A stretch of 34,268 nucleotides of DNA from an uncultured Erysipelotrichaceae bacterium (lineage in GTDB: Bacteria > Bacillota_I > Bacilli_A > Erysipelotrichales > Erysipelotrichaceae), in contig CALVFJ010000017.1 in the NCBI GenBank assembly GCA_944326795.1, forward strand, positions 1 through 34,268, written 5' to 3'. The notes below the pieces were generated by a model. The model worked only from the letters and a program-made list of their open reading frames with translations, was not told the DNA's origin and did no database searches. Position 1 is the stretch's first letter. Each line of letters opens with the position of its first letter. Positions 1 through 7,947 of this stretch are shown in pieces. The translations under genes and the position numbers were made by a program.

Positions 1-151
1 CAGTTTCGCTTATTTTTGTCAACTACTTTTTTTCTTCTTTTTCGTCAACGCTTTTTTCGCTACCGCTAATTTTTGCAACCCATTTATCTTATATCATTTT
101 CCCCTTATTGACAACCCCCTTTTTTTACTGTATTCGCTTTCATTTGGAAAA

Positions 152-685
152 TCATATAATTTTAATATGTTTTTGATATTCTCGATAATATTTTTTAATG
201 CTATTTTGATCAAATGGCGGTTTTTTATTTTCAATTTGTTGGATCAAATCCTTAAGCTGATGCTCAATGATTTTTTTTAGTTCTTCGCTATAACACATCT
301 TTTCACCATGATCGATATATTCATCCTCATCTAATATTTCAAAATATCCATCAGGAAATAATTTTACATCAAGATCATAATCAATATTTTTAATAGCCTC
401 TCCATCATAAATGCTAGGTGAAGCTATATTACAATAATAATATGTACCATTTTTTCTGATCATAGCTATGATGTTATACCATTTATCAGGATAAAAAAAG
501 CATACAGCTGGTTCTCTAGTGATCCATCTTCGGCCATCAGCCTCGATAACCCATGTTTTATTAGTAACAACAACTATTTCTTTTGTGTTTGCTTCTACTA
601 CAAATCCTTTTGACCATGTCCGGTGAAGCTTACCATTATGTTTATAGCTTTGAATGTATACATGTGTGTATTTTGGTGGCAACAT
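152..685 (-). CDS. ntdP: Nucleoside tri-/diphosphate phosphatase, DUF402 family
   Basis: The 177-residue product has the DUF402 fold signature: an N-terminal IQSYKHNGKLHRTW stretch and a central acidic run, DYDLDVKLFPDG followed by ILDEDEY, which holds the metal-binding acidic residues of the family. Characterised members (Ntdp of staphylococci and streptococci) are cytosolic Mg/Mn-dependent phosphatases of nucleoside tri- and diphosphates. Length matches the family (about 175-180 aa). The start at 685 follows an AAGGAGG ribosome-binding site; the longer reading frame back to 751 would begin inside the terminator hairpin of the upstream gene and is rejected. The C-terminus is basic and helical. 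It is a monocistronic gene after the thiT terminator. The family call is firm; the exact substrate is inferred from the family. Confidence 0.85.
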   Translation of the reverse strand: MLPPKYTHVYIQSYKHNGKLHRTWSKGFVVEANTKEIVVVTNKTWVIEADGRRWITREPAVCFFYPDKWYNIIAMIRKNGTYYYCNIASPSIYDGEAIKNIDYDLDVKLFPDGYFEILDEDEYIDHGEKMCYSEELKKIIEHQLKDLIQQIENKKPPFDQNSIKKYYREYQKHIKII

Positions 686-724
686 ACCAGCATCCTCCTT
701 ACATGACTCATTAATTTTAGCATT

Positions 725-755
725 TAAAAAAGAGGTTGTCGATATCGACAACCTC
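725..755 (-). terminator. Rho-independent terminator of thiT
   Basis: A perfect 24-base palindrome (732-755, GAGGTTGTC on one arm and GACAACCTC on the other) is followed on the minus strand by six T residues (726-731). It lies just after the thiT stop codon and separates thiT from ntdP. Confidence 0.85.
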
Positions 756-761
756 GATGTT

Positions 762-1268
762 TTATTTTTTCAATATTGGTTTTAGACTATTATACAAGAT
801 TGGTACAACGATCAACGTTAATATCAATGTTGGCACCATATATGAACATTGATAAAGGATAGATCCCCACAAAGCAGTATCCCAAATGACTACTCCTGAA
901 ATGGTACTACACACAAATCTGATAAAATTTGTGATAAATACCCCACTATAGAACCAACCAAAATTAGGGAACAAACTAGCTAAGCCATAAACACTAAAAG
1001 CTAAAAAATAATCAAGTAGGAATCCTAAGATATCTGGAGTATACATAGGCCCAGTGATAAATTGAGCAAAAACTGACAATACTGATACTGCAAGTCCTTT
1101 TTGCCATCCTAAATGATAACTAGCCATTAACAAAGCTATTGTAGAAACGCCCAATGATCCCCCATTTGGCATTTGAAATATCTGCAAAACATTGACAAAT
1201 GAATCCAATACCATAAATAAGGCAACATAAAACGCCATGAAACAAAGATCTTTAACCGTTACTTTCAT
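762..1268 (-). CDS. thiT: Thiamine ECF transporter S component (ThiT-like)
   Basis: This 168-aa integral membrane protein has about five to six hydrophobic segments. It has the conserved early GGSLGVSTIALLMASYHLGW loop typical of the thiamine-specific S component, and an LGFLLDYFLAF segment that matches the LLDYPLAF motif of ThiT. ThiT binds thiamine in the membrane and works with the shared EcfT/EcfA energy-coupling module, which is not in this window. The TPP riboswitch directly upstream independently supports the substrate. The start at 1268 is preceded by GGAGGTG and a run of eight Ts. The ribosome-binding site is part of the riboswitch expression platform. Confidence 0.85.
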   Translation of the reverse strand: MKVTVKDLCFMAFYVALFMVLDSFVNVLQIFQMPNGGSLGVSTIALLMASYHLGWQKGLAVSVLSVFAQFITGPMYTPDILGFLLDYFLAFSVYGLASLFPNFGWFYSGVFITNFIRFVCSTISGVVIWDTALWGSILYQCSYMVPTLILTLIVVPILYNSLKPILKK

Positions 1269-1275
1269 AAAAAAA

Positions 1276-1384
1276 ACACCTCCATCATGAAGGCGTAAGG
1301 AACTAAATGTAAACTCCCTACGCTAGGTCTAACTAGATCAGGTGATAAGGGTATTTCTCAGCATAAATACTATGCACCCCTGTT
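1276..1384 (-). promoter_or_regulatory. TPP (THI-box) riboswitch with expression platform
   Basis: On the minus strand the aptamer carries GGGGTGC, then GCTGAGA with ACCC, then ACCTGATCTAG and GCGTAGGGA, the standard conserved THI-box blocks. Two mutually exclusive helices can be read downstream. The aptamer 3' strand GCGTAGGGA (1315-1323) can pair over 9 bp with TCCTTACGC (1293-1301). Alternatively ACGCCTTC (1289-1296) pairs over 8 bp with GGAGGTGT (1276-1283), burying the thiT ribosome-binding site, and is followed by eight Ts (1269-1276). TPP binding should free the second helix and switch thiT off, by blocking translation, by termination, or by both. Confidence 0.93.
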
Positions 1385-1429
1385 CACATATGTTATTATA
1401 TCAGTATTAATCAAGAAAGGAAAGCTTAA

Positions 1430-1885
1430 ATGGAAATCTTATTACAGCAAATTGAGCTCTTATGTGAAGAAAAAGATCTATTAGCAGCATTATGCAATGT
1501 TTCTGCTTGTTTAAACCAATATTTTAACAATATAAACTGGATTGGCTTTTATTTCTGGAAAAATGATGAGTTAGTACTTGGGCCATTTCAAGGAAAAATA
1601 GCTTGCACCCATATTCCATATGGTAAAGGCGTATGTGGTACCTGCGCTAAAACTCGTAAAAGCATCATTGTTCCTGATGTACATAAATTTATTGATCATA
1701 TCGCTTGTGATAGTGCTTCCGCCAGCGAAATTGTCGTACCGATCATCTATTATGATAAATTTATAGGAGTTATCGATGTTGATGCTCCGATACAAGATCG
1801 TTTTACTTTACAAGATCAAGAAGTATTAGAAAAGATCGCTAAGATCATCGCTAAAAAAATAGCGGCTCATCAATCCGATGCTTAG
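1430..1885 (+). CDS. msrC: Free methionine-(R)-sulfoxide reductase, GAF domain
   Basis: The 151-aa single GAF-domain protein has the fRMsr signature: WIGFYFW at 37-43, LVLGPFQGKIAC at 48-59, GKGVCGTC at 65-72 and HIACDSASASEIVVPI at 90-105. Cys59, Cys69 and Cys93 have the same spacing (10 and 24) as Cys84, Cys94 and Cys118 of the E. coli enzyme, the last being catalytic. It reduces free methionine-R-sulfoxide in the cytosol with thioredoxin. An AAAGGAAA ribosome-binding site precedes the start. It is transcribed divergently from thiT, and its stop codon lies inside the downstream terminator hairpin. Confidence 0.93.
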   Translation: MEILLQQIELLCEEKDLLAALCNVSACLNQYFNNINWIGFYFWKNDELVLGPFQGKIACTHIPYGKGVCGTCAKTRKSIIVPDVHKFIDHIACDSASASEIVVPIIYYDKFIGVIDVDAPIQDRFTLQDQEVLEKIAKIIAKKIAAHQSDA

Positions 1886-1893
1886 CCGCTTTT
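1854..1893. terminator. Bidirectional terminator between msrC and the AAC(3)-like gene
   Basis: A 7-bp perfect stem AGCGGCT (1861-1867) / AGCCGCT (1884-1890) contains the msrC stop codon. It is followed by TTTT on the plus strand and by a run of six or seven Ts on the minus strand (1854-1860), so it can serve both converging genes. Confidence 0.8.
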
Positions 1894-1894
1894 A

Positions 1895-2704
1895 TTATCG
1901 ATATAGATCATATGGCAAATGCTTTTCTAAATAATTTGTTGCTTCATCGATTGCAAGATCTGCCCTAAATAGCCTTACCTTGCTTTCTCCAATTTGATTT
2001 ATCGCTACCATACGTTTGTTTTCCATCAATTTGCCAACTTCATTAAATATTCCACTGTCAATGTCTAAATCTAGATACTTTTTCCAAATTTCATGACCTT
2101 CGCTTTCGATCTTGCTACCAGAAATGACTATTGGACGACACTCGGTGCGATACTCTGCTAAATGCATGCATGTACATTTATCATAATCACACCCCATCAA
2201 AAGCACGCATCCTTTTAGCTCATATAATCGAGCTGCAGGTGATTCCTGCGCAAGTGGGAAATGTAAGGACTGACGATTGCATAAAGCTTTGGCATATTGT
2301 CCCCAAGCCATATAAGATACTTGCGGATGATTTGAGAAAACAATATTGCTACGCTTGCGAAAATTATCATTTATTTTTCCCATTCCCATCGAATCTGAGC
2401 CTAAAAAATTATATGCGGGCATATTCTCCCTTACCAACCGATATATTTCTGGGCTTACTTCCGGGTTTACCCATAAACTAGGTTCAGAGTTCTCAACCAT
2501 TTGATATGGCATTAATATCGTTCCTTCTAAGGTTATAACTTCCATCAAAGCATCGACAACAGCTTGTGCGCCACCTACAACATAACCAAAACTTGATAAT
2601 GATGCATGCACTTCTACGATCATTCCACGCTTTAAGCCCATCCTAGATAGTGCTTTGACAATATCTTTTTTGGTTACGACTTTCTTATTTAAGGTAGTAT
2701 ACAT
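1895..2704 (-). CDS. AAC(3)-family N-acetyltransferase (YokD-like)
   Basis: The 269-aa protein matches the Antibiotic_NAT / aminoglycoside 3-N-acetyltransferase family. The N-terminal EVHASLSSFGYVVGGAQAVV binds the acetyl-CoA pantetheine in the family, and TLEGTILMP, FSNHPQVSYMAWG and HFPLAQESPAARLYEL follow. The later GCVLLMGCDYDKCTCMHLAEYR carries the usual conserved His and Glu. Many chromosomal members (such as B. subtilis YokD) bind acetyl-CoA without proven aminoglycoside activity, so a resistance role is not established. It starts 6 nt after the DUF1836 gene ends, so the two probably form an operon. It ends at the shared terminator with msrC. Confidence 0.85.
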   Translation of the reverse strand: MYTTLNKKVVTKKDIVKALSRMGLKRGMIVEVHASLSSFGYVVGGAQAVVDALMEVITLEGTILMPYQMVENSEPSLWVNPEVSPEIYRLVRENMPAYNFLGSDSMGMGKINDNFRKRSNIVFSNHPQVSYMAWGQYAKALCNRQSLHFPLAQESPAARLYELKGCVLLMGCDYDKCTCMHLAEYRTECRPIVISGSKIESEGHEIWKKYLDLDIDSGIFNEVGKLMENKRMVAINQIGESKVRLFRADLAIDEATNYLEKHLPYDLYR

Positions 2705-2710
2705 AAAATC

Positions 2711-3250
2711 CTATTCTCCTATTTCGTTTAAAATCAATCTTTTCACAGCTATTAACTTGCTAGCAAAAGCTAAGGTCCCCATGCGTAAGATTATTTCATT
2801 GTCTTCACTAAAATTTGGCTTATTATGATATTCATATTGTTTAAAACACAAGCTTAAAACATAACATATGCTATCTTCTAGTTGTTCACAAAACATATTA
2901 TAAGCATTATGCGTACCATTTTGTTTAGCAACCACTTCTATACCTTCTTTGATCAGTTGAATATTTACGACTTGTTTTAAGATCGATATTACGATCAAAT
3001 ATCCTAAATGTTCGCGATTATATTGTTTTTTCTTATTTGGTGCCGGCATCATCTTCCATTTTACATAATTATTGATCATACTGCTTGTAATTATTTTTTC
3101 ATCCATAGAGATCAACTGTAGGTAACGTTCTATAAAAGTTATAACCTGATCCCGATACAGATCGATATCAGGAAGCTCTTCCCAACGCGGAAGATGATAA
3201 TGCATGGCTTGTTCGCTCCAGCGTTCTATTTCCTTGGTCAAAAAGATCAT
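2711..3250 (-). CDS. DUF1836 domain protein
   Basis: This is a small, mostly helical, cytosolic protein of about 179 aa. The core HLPRWEELPDIDLYRDQVITFIERYL followed by a SSMINNYVKWKMMPAP stretch is the DUF1836 signature, and the segment YNREHLGYLIVISILKQV resembles a MerR-like DNA-binding helix pair; the family has no assigned reaction. The frame is open back to 3289, but that start lies inside a terminator hairpin, so I place the start at 3250. An AAGGG motif lies 2 nt from that ATG, which is close, and a TTG at 3241 is an alternative with 11-nt spacing. It is followed after 6 nt by the AAC(3)-like gene. Confidence 0.75.
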   Translation of the reverse strand: MIFLTKEIERWSEQAMHYHLPRWEELPDIDLYRDQVITFIERYLQLISMDEKIITSSMINNYVKWKMMPAPNKKKQYNREHLGYLIVISILKQVVNIQLIKEGIEVVAKQNGTHNAYNMFCEQLEDSICYVLSLCFKQYEYHNKPNFSEDNEIILRMGTLAFASKLIAVKRLILNEIGE

Positions 3251-3279
3251 CACCCTTCTTTTTATGCTATTAAATAGCA

Positions 3280-3313
3280 AAAGACTCATTAATTTAATAA
3301 TTGAGTCTTTTTT
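3280..3313. terminator. Terminator after the DUF3783 gene
   Basis: AAAGACTCA (3280-3288) pairs perfectly over 9 bp with TGAGTCTTT (3302-3310). The minus-strand side, which serves the DUF3783 gene, is followed by only four Ts; the plus side has six. Confidence 0.65.
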
Positions 3314-3327
3314 CTATGCTTTAACGA

Positions 3328-3861
3328 TCATATATGATACTTTTTCATTATCTTTCGTAAATTTGCAGTTACAGTATTGATCTGCTTTAAATCAGTAATA
3401 TTTTTATTACATATCCAAGCAGCTTTCGATATCCATTCATCCAAATACCCTAATTCATCTTCATCGGCTGTCGAAACATCAATCTTTCGGCACTCATCGA
3501 TCAACGATTTTAAGATCATGATCTTATCCATTGCTTCCTTCTCGCATTGAAGCTCATGAACAAGCTTTTTGATTTTCCATTCTTTGTTAACCGGTGTCAC
3601 ACTAGCAATTATTCCATCAAATTTGATCAATCCTTCTTTTTTGCTAAAAAGCACTCGGATATCTTCTGGACTAATACCATCGCAGATTAAAATTGGTTCA
3701 TTCCCAATCTGCTTATATTTTCGATCCCCTAAACGTAATACGGTTTTTACTTTGCTATTAGGATTTTTGATACATGCGACGCTAATCCCCAAAGCATTGA
3801 ACAATCGACACATTGATAAATATTCGGTATATTCAAATCCATAAAACAATATTCGTAACAT
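3328..3861 (-). CDS. DUF3783 domain protein
   Basis: This 177-aa soluble protein has no membrane segment. Its middle, from LICDGISPEDIRVLF through IIASVTPVNKEWKIKKLVHELQ and CEKEAM, matches the DUF3783 pattern (a conserved T-x-x-N-x-x-W before an E-L-x-x-E). The N-terminus ILFYGFEYTEYL is a beta strand and loop like a receiver-type fold. No biochemical role is known for the family. It begins after a GAGGAA site and is likely monocistronic, lying between the tRNA-Arg gene and a terminator. Confidence 0.7.
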   Translation of the reverse strand: MLRILFYGFEYTEYLSMCRLFNALGISVACIKNPNSKVKTVLRLGDRKYKQIGNEPILICDGISPEDIRVLFSKKEGLIKFDGIIASVTPVNKEWKIKKLVHELQCEKEAMDKIMILKSLIDECRKIDVSTADEDELGYLDEWISKAAWICNKNITDLKQINTVTANLRKIMKKYHI

Positions 3862-3966
3862 AAATGATATTCCTCTATTTATATTATTAATAATATTATA
3901 TCGTATACTGCATATTTTTTAAATATTTTTCAATATTTTAACCATATATGCTAAAATATTTTTAAA

Positions 3967-4043
3967 TGGTGCGCCTAACAGGACTTGAACCTGCACTCTT
4001 CTGAATCGGAATCAGATGCGTTATCCAGTTACGCTATAGGCGC
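3967..4043 (-). tRNA. tRNA-Arg (anticodon CCG)
   Basis: All arms fold: acceptor GCGCCTA / TAGGCGC, D stem GCGT / ACGC, anticodon stem TCTGA / TCAGA with loop TTCCGAT, and T stem GCAGG / CCTGT with loop TTCAAGT. The anticodon CCG reads the arginine codon CGG. The discriminator A and the 3' CCA are encoded (3967-3970). Confidence 0.95.
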
Positions 4044-4073
4044 ATACTAATATTATATAATAAGGAGAAGAAA

Positions 4074-4874
4074 ATGGAAGATATAAAATTAATAATTTGT
4101 GATATTGATAACACAATTTTACCATCAGGACATGATGATATCTCAAAAAATCTTCAAGTAGCATTTAAAAAGCTAAAAAGCCAAAATATCAAGCTCCTAA
4201 TTGCAACTGGCAGGCATTTCAAATTCCTGCCAAAAAAAGTTTTGACCCATTTAGATAATGATTATATCGTTACAATAAACGGTGCTTGTTTAAATAAAAG
4301 CAATGGTGATATCGTAGATTATTACCCAATGAAGCTTAATGATCTGCAAGCCATTCAAGCTTTATGCGAAAGATACGATGTTGGATTAGGGCTTAAATTT
4401 AAAAATAATATCGTAACCTATCACAACCACCAAAAATTTGTTAATGGCTATGTTCAAGATCCTCAGCTCCAGAACCAGATTATTGATGATTGCCAGAAAC
4501 GTCAATACCATCTAAATAATGATCTGCCCTTAGGAATATTCCTTATCGGTGATCTTGAACTAATTTATAGCTGGCAACCAATGCTTCCTAATTTGGTAAT
4601 TGCCCAAAGCACCAAAAACGGCTGCGATGTATTTGATAAACATATAACAAAAGCTTTTGGCATTGAACAGTATTTAAAATTTTCCAATCTTACTTGGGAA
4701 AATTGCATGAGCTTTGGTGACGCGGAAAACGACATGGAAATGCTAAAAAAAGCTAAGTTATCTGTAACGTTTGCTGATGTTAAGCCACAAGTACGAGCTT
4801 GTGCTAAATATATAAGCGATCCTTGTATCGAAGATGGCGTATTTAAAGCCTTAAAACATTTTAAAATAATTTAG
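4074..4874 (+). CDS. Cof-type HAD-superfamily phosphatase
   Basis: The 266-aa protein has all four HAD motifs: DIDNTIL (nucleophile D10, acid D12), LLIATGRH near 41-48, a conserved Lys in the KNGCDVFDKHITK region, and FGDAENDMEML near 214. The cap insertion between motifs II and III is the type IIB (Cof) cap. These enzymes dephosphorylate sugar phosphates, flavin or other small phosphometabolites; the substrate cannot be told from the sequence. An AAGGAG site precedes the ATG. Its last 24 nt overlap the 3' end of the convergent pseudouridine synthase gene. Confidence 0.88.
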   Translation: MEDIKLIICDIDNTILPSGHDDISKNLQVAFKKLKSQNIKLLIATGRHFKFLPKKVLTHLDNDYIVTINGACLNKSNGDIVDYYPMKLNDLQAIQALCERYDVGLGLKFKNNIVTYHNHQKFVNGYVQDPQLQNQIIDDCQKRQYHLNNDLPLGIFLIGDLELIYSWQPMLPNLVIAQSTKNGCDVFDKHITKAFGIEQYLKFSNLTWENCMSFGDAENDMEMLKKAKLSVTFADVKPQVRACAKYISDPCIEDGVFKALKHFKII

Positions 4875-5723
4875 ATCATCATAAGCATCATCGGTTACAT
4901 CAACCATGATGTTTTTTAATATATCAAAAAAAGTTAGCTTATAGGCATATAATCCCATATTTTGAAAATTTGCATCCGCTTTACCATAAATAGCATCATT
5001 AACGATAGGAAAGCCTAATGAATGTAAATGCACCCTTATTTGATGAGTACGTCCAGTAAACAATTCACAATGAACCAAACTATAACCATTATGATATTTC
5101 CATAAGGTAAACTTCGTCTTTGCTGTTTTACCACTTTTACTAAGACGATACTTATTATTTACATGGCGATCTTTGCCTATTTTTTTATCAACGATACAAT
5201 CATGAAAATGTCCTTTAACGATAGCTAAATATTCTCGTTTGATCTTTTTTTCGGCTAATTGTTGATTATAATACGGTCCAAAAAAATCTAATTTACTAAA
5301 AAAAACCAAGCCTTGTGTTTCTTTATCCAGGCGATGAATATGACGAATATGACGACGATAACCTTTTGATGTAAAATATGTTGCGACATCGTTGTCTAAG
5401 GCATCATCACTTTGATCATCGTGAATAATCTGCCCAGCTCTTTTTTTTACGATCAAAACTAGCTCATCTTCATATACGATCTGACACAACTTGCCACTTG
5501 GCAAATAATCAACATCATATGCAACGTCAATACTAATAATATCCCCATAGCGTACCAAATACATTTTATTCTTTACGAGCTTACCGTTGATCTTAATACG
5601 ATCATTTATTAAATGCTTTATCATGATCTTACCAAGAGCGAAACCTGTTAATAGATCTTCCAAAGTTTGATCCTTATTGCTAGTTATAAATAATAAATCA
5701 TTTTTTAGATAAATTGCAGCCAT
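4851..5723 (-). CDS. RluA-family rRNA pseudouridine synthase
   Basis: The product is about 290 aa with an N-terminal S4-like RNA-binding segment (TLEDLLTGFALGKIMIKHLI through DIISIDV). A RluA catalytic domain follows, with HRLDKETQGLVFFSK (catalytic Asp about residue 133), KREYLAIVKG, and the C-terminal TGRTHQIRVHLHSLGFPIV. It isomerises uridine to pseudouridine in rRNA or tRNA; the exact target (RluC, RluD or another) cannot be decided. The start at 5723 has an AAAAGGA site; the frame is open to 5813, but that part is only an overlap with the upstream methyltransferase gene. It is the last gene of a long minus-strand run. Confidence 0.9.
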   Translation of the reverse strand: MAAIYLKNDLLFITSNKDQTLEDLLTGFALGKIMIKHLINDRIKINGKLVKNKMYLVRYGDIISIDVAYDVDYLPSGKLCQIVYEDELVLIVKKRAGQIIHDDQSDDALDNDVATYFTSKGYRRHIRHIHRLDKETQGLVFFSKLDFFGPYYNQQLAEKKIKREYLAIVKGHFHDCIVDKKIGKDRHVNNKYRLSKSGKTAKTKFTLWKYHNGYSLVHCELFTGRTHQIRVHLHSLGFPIVNDAIYGKADANFQNMGLYAYKLTFFDILKNIMVDVTDDAYDDLNYFKMF

Positions 5724-7050
5724 ATCTATATTCCTTTTTATGTAAAAAAACAATCGATTCCAGATGCTTGCTATGACTAAACATGTCAAATAAAAACATT
5801 TCTTTAAACTCATAACCCCGTTGCTTGAACCATTTAAGATCTCGTATTTGGGTTTCAGGATTGCATGATATATACACGACCTTCTTTATCTTAAGATCAT
5901 CGATGGCTTTGATAAATTTATAAGTGCTGCCTTCCCTAGCTGGATCCATGATGACAGCATCGATCAAGACCTGCTGCTTTGCACACATTTGCATAAATTC
6001 TGTTGCATCTGCGCAATAAAAAGAAATATTTTTTATTTTGTTTATCTTGGCATTATCGATTGCATCGCGTACAGCCTGTTTATTTTGCTCTACCCCAATT
6101 ACTTCTTTAGCATACGAAGAAGCACATATTCCAATGGTTCCCGTTCCACAATAAGCATCTAAAACAACTTCATCCTTTTTTAGTTTTAATAAAGATATTG
6201 CTTTGGCATATAAATTTTCAGCTTGTAATACATTGATTTGAAAAAAAGAACGCGGACTTATTTTAAAAGTTTTACCCAAAATTTGGTCTTCAATATATCC
6301 TTTGCCATATAAAATTTTTTGTTCATCTTGTAATACGACACTAGTAGCACGTTTATTTATATTTTGAACTATCGTTGTTATCTGTGGATGTTTTTGTCTT
6401 AGATCTTTGATAAAATTATTCCTTGAAGGAAAAATTGATGAACTAACGACCAAAACAACCATATATTGCTGAGTATAATAGCCTTTTCTTATCATAACAT
6501 GACGAAACAAACCAATACGTTTATCTTCATCATAGATGCTAAGTTTATATTTCATGATCAACTGACAGATGGTTTTAACGATGTCATCACTAACTTCATC
6601 ATGAAGCAAACATTTATCATAACTGACGATGCGGTGAGTATCTTCCTCATATAATCCAGCAATAACGCTTTGACCTAGTTGCTTAAACCCCAATATGATC
6701 TTATTACGATAATGATACTCTTTAGGACTAGGTACCACATCATGTAGCTGTAATGAAGTAATTTTGGCCAATTCCTTTTTTTTATGAGCTAATTGATCTT
6801 CATACTTCATATGTAATAAAGCACAGCCTCCACAATCATCATAAATTGGGCATTTAGCTTTGCTTCGATGTTCACTTGGCTTAATTATCTTTACAATTTT
6901 AGCTTCGATAAATCTAGAAGAAATCTTGGTAATCTTTATCTTTAATCTTTCTTTTGGCAAAGCGTTCAAAATATATAATTGTTTACCATCGTATTGACAT
7001 TTTCCTTGGCTGTCCGTGGTTATTTCTACGATATCATTAATCTTTAACAT
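5698..7050 (-). CDS. rlmCD: 23S rRNA (uracil-5-)-methyltransferase, RlmCD/RumA type, paralogue 1
   Basis: The 450-aa protein has a TRAM-like N-terminal beta domain. An iron-sulfur motif CPIYDDCGGCALL follows near residues 70-82, then a SAM-binding LDAYCGTGTIGI, and a C-terminal YISCNPET with the nucleophilic Cys and a catalytic Glu in HLESIVFLHK. It methylates uridine C5 in 23S rRNA using SAM. The ATG at 7050 has a GAGGG site inside the end of the PHP gene, with a 14-nt overlap. The last 26 nt overlap rluA, so translation is probably coupled. A second paralogue lies one gene upstream. Confidence 0.9.
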   Translation of the reverse strand: MLKINDIVEITTDSQGKCQYDGKQLYILNALPKERLKIKITKISSRFIEAKIVKIIKPSEHRSKAKCPIYDDCGGCALLHMKYEDQLAHKKKELAKITSLQLHDVVPSPKEYHYRNKIILGFKQLGQSVIAGLYEEDTHRIVSYDKCLLHDEVSDDIVKTICQLIMKYKLSIYDEDKRIGLFRHVMIRKGYYTQQYMVVLVVSSSIFPSRNNFIKDLRQKHPQITTIVQNINKRATSVVLQDEQKILYGKGYIEDQILGKTFKISPRSFFQINVLQAENLYAKAISLLKLKKDEVVLDAYCGTGTIGICASSYAKEVIGVEQNKQAVRDAIDNAKINKIKNISFYCADATEFMQMCAKQQVLIDAVIMDPAREGSTYKFIKAIDDLKIKKVVYISCNPETQIRDLKWFKQRGYEFKEMFLFDMFSHSKHLESIVFLHKKEYRYGCNLSKK

Positions 7051-7933
7051 TTACTGCCCTCAAAAATGGTTCTAATATTTCTTTGCTAGGAATGGTCAAG
7101 CCAAATTCTCCCATCACGATCTGCGGTTTATTTTTACCATGAAAATCACTACCAGCACTGATCAACAACTTATTTTTTAGACAATAATCAAGATAATACA
7201 TATTTTGCTGCTGATCATGATAGTTACTAAAACACTCTATTCCATCAATACCAGCATTTACTGCTGCAGTCAACAGTTCATCATGATGATAAAAAGTCTT
7301 AAATGGATGAGCCAAGATCGCAATTCCGCCTAGATCGTGTATCCAGGTAACGGTTCGTGCAAAATCTGGATATTTTACCTTCACAAACAAATCGCTACCA
7401 TACGCACACTTATCCCAAAAAAAGTTAACTGCCGGCATATCGCTTCTGCTACCTCCTTTGCGATAAGGTTGCAATTCCGCGATATCTTTAGCTTTTTTAT
7501 CATTTAACAAAGCATCAACGATATTAAAAAAAGGATTATGTCCATGCGCTTCTTCGATACATTTTTCTAAATTTATCTTAATTCCATATTTATTTTCTAA
7601 TTTTAATACTCTATCTTTTAAAGCATCATTCATTAATCCATTGATCTTATCAGCCAAATGAGCTAATGATAAATCATGATGATCAATTCCATATCCTAAA
7701 AGATGAACATCATGATCAAGCAAACAGGTATCAAATTCAATAGCAGGAATAACAATTATTCCATTATGCTTTCCAAGCTTTATCATTTGGTCGATACCTT
7801 TATTTTCATTATGATCAGTTAATGCTAGATATCTTATATCCTTTTCTTTAGCCATAGCTATAAGATCTACAATTTTCAATTCACCATCTTGACTATAAAT
7901 CGAATGCATATGAAAATCAAACTTTTCTTCCAT
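7037..7933 (-). CDS. PHP-domain metal-dependent phosphoesterase (RNase AM/TrpH-like)
   Basis: The 298-aa protein carries the PHP metal ligands: HMHS at 8-11, TDHN at 39-42, Glu66 in AIEFD, AHPF in the second half, and GSDFHG near the C-terminus. The closest well-studied relatives are RNase AM (formerly TrpH/YciV), which trims 5' ends of rRNAs and degrades 3',5'-nucleoside bisphosphates. Lying between two rRNA methyltransferases and upstream of a pseudouridine synthase, a role in rRNA 5' maturation or short-RNA decay fits, but this is inference from context. A strong AAAGGAG site precedes the start. Confidence 0.82.
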   Translation of the reverse strand: MEEKFDFHMHSIYSQDGELKIVDLIAMAKEKDIRYLALTDHNENKGIDQMIKLGKHNGIIVIPAIEFDTCLLDHDVHLLGYGIDHHDLSLAHLADKINGLMNDALKDRVLKLENKYGIKINLEKCIEEAHGHNPFFNIVDALLNDKKAKDIAELQPYRKGGSRSDMPAVNFFWDKCAYGSDLFVKVKYPDFARTVTWIHDLGGIAILAHPFKTFYHHDELLTAAVNAGIDGIECFSNYHDQQQNMYYLDYCLKNKLLISAGSDFHGKNKPQIVMGEFGLTIPSKEILEPFLRAVNVKD

Positions 7934-7947
7934 CTCTATCGCTCCTT

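Noticed and set aside
1..151. T-rich stretch with a TTGACA-like box near 114-120 and repeated TTTTTCG/TTTTTTCG words
   Set aside because: The only gene nearby converges on it (ntdP, minus strand) and no -10 box at proper spacing is convincing. It is treated as an uninformative AT-rich end of the window.
1895..2704. AAC(3)-like gene read as a proven aminoglycoside resistance determinant
   Set aside because: It is in a chromosome-like AT-rich setting with DUF1836, no mobile features are beside it, and many relatives lack resistance activity. The family name only is kept.
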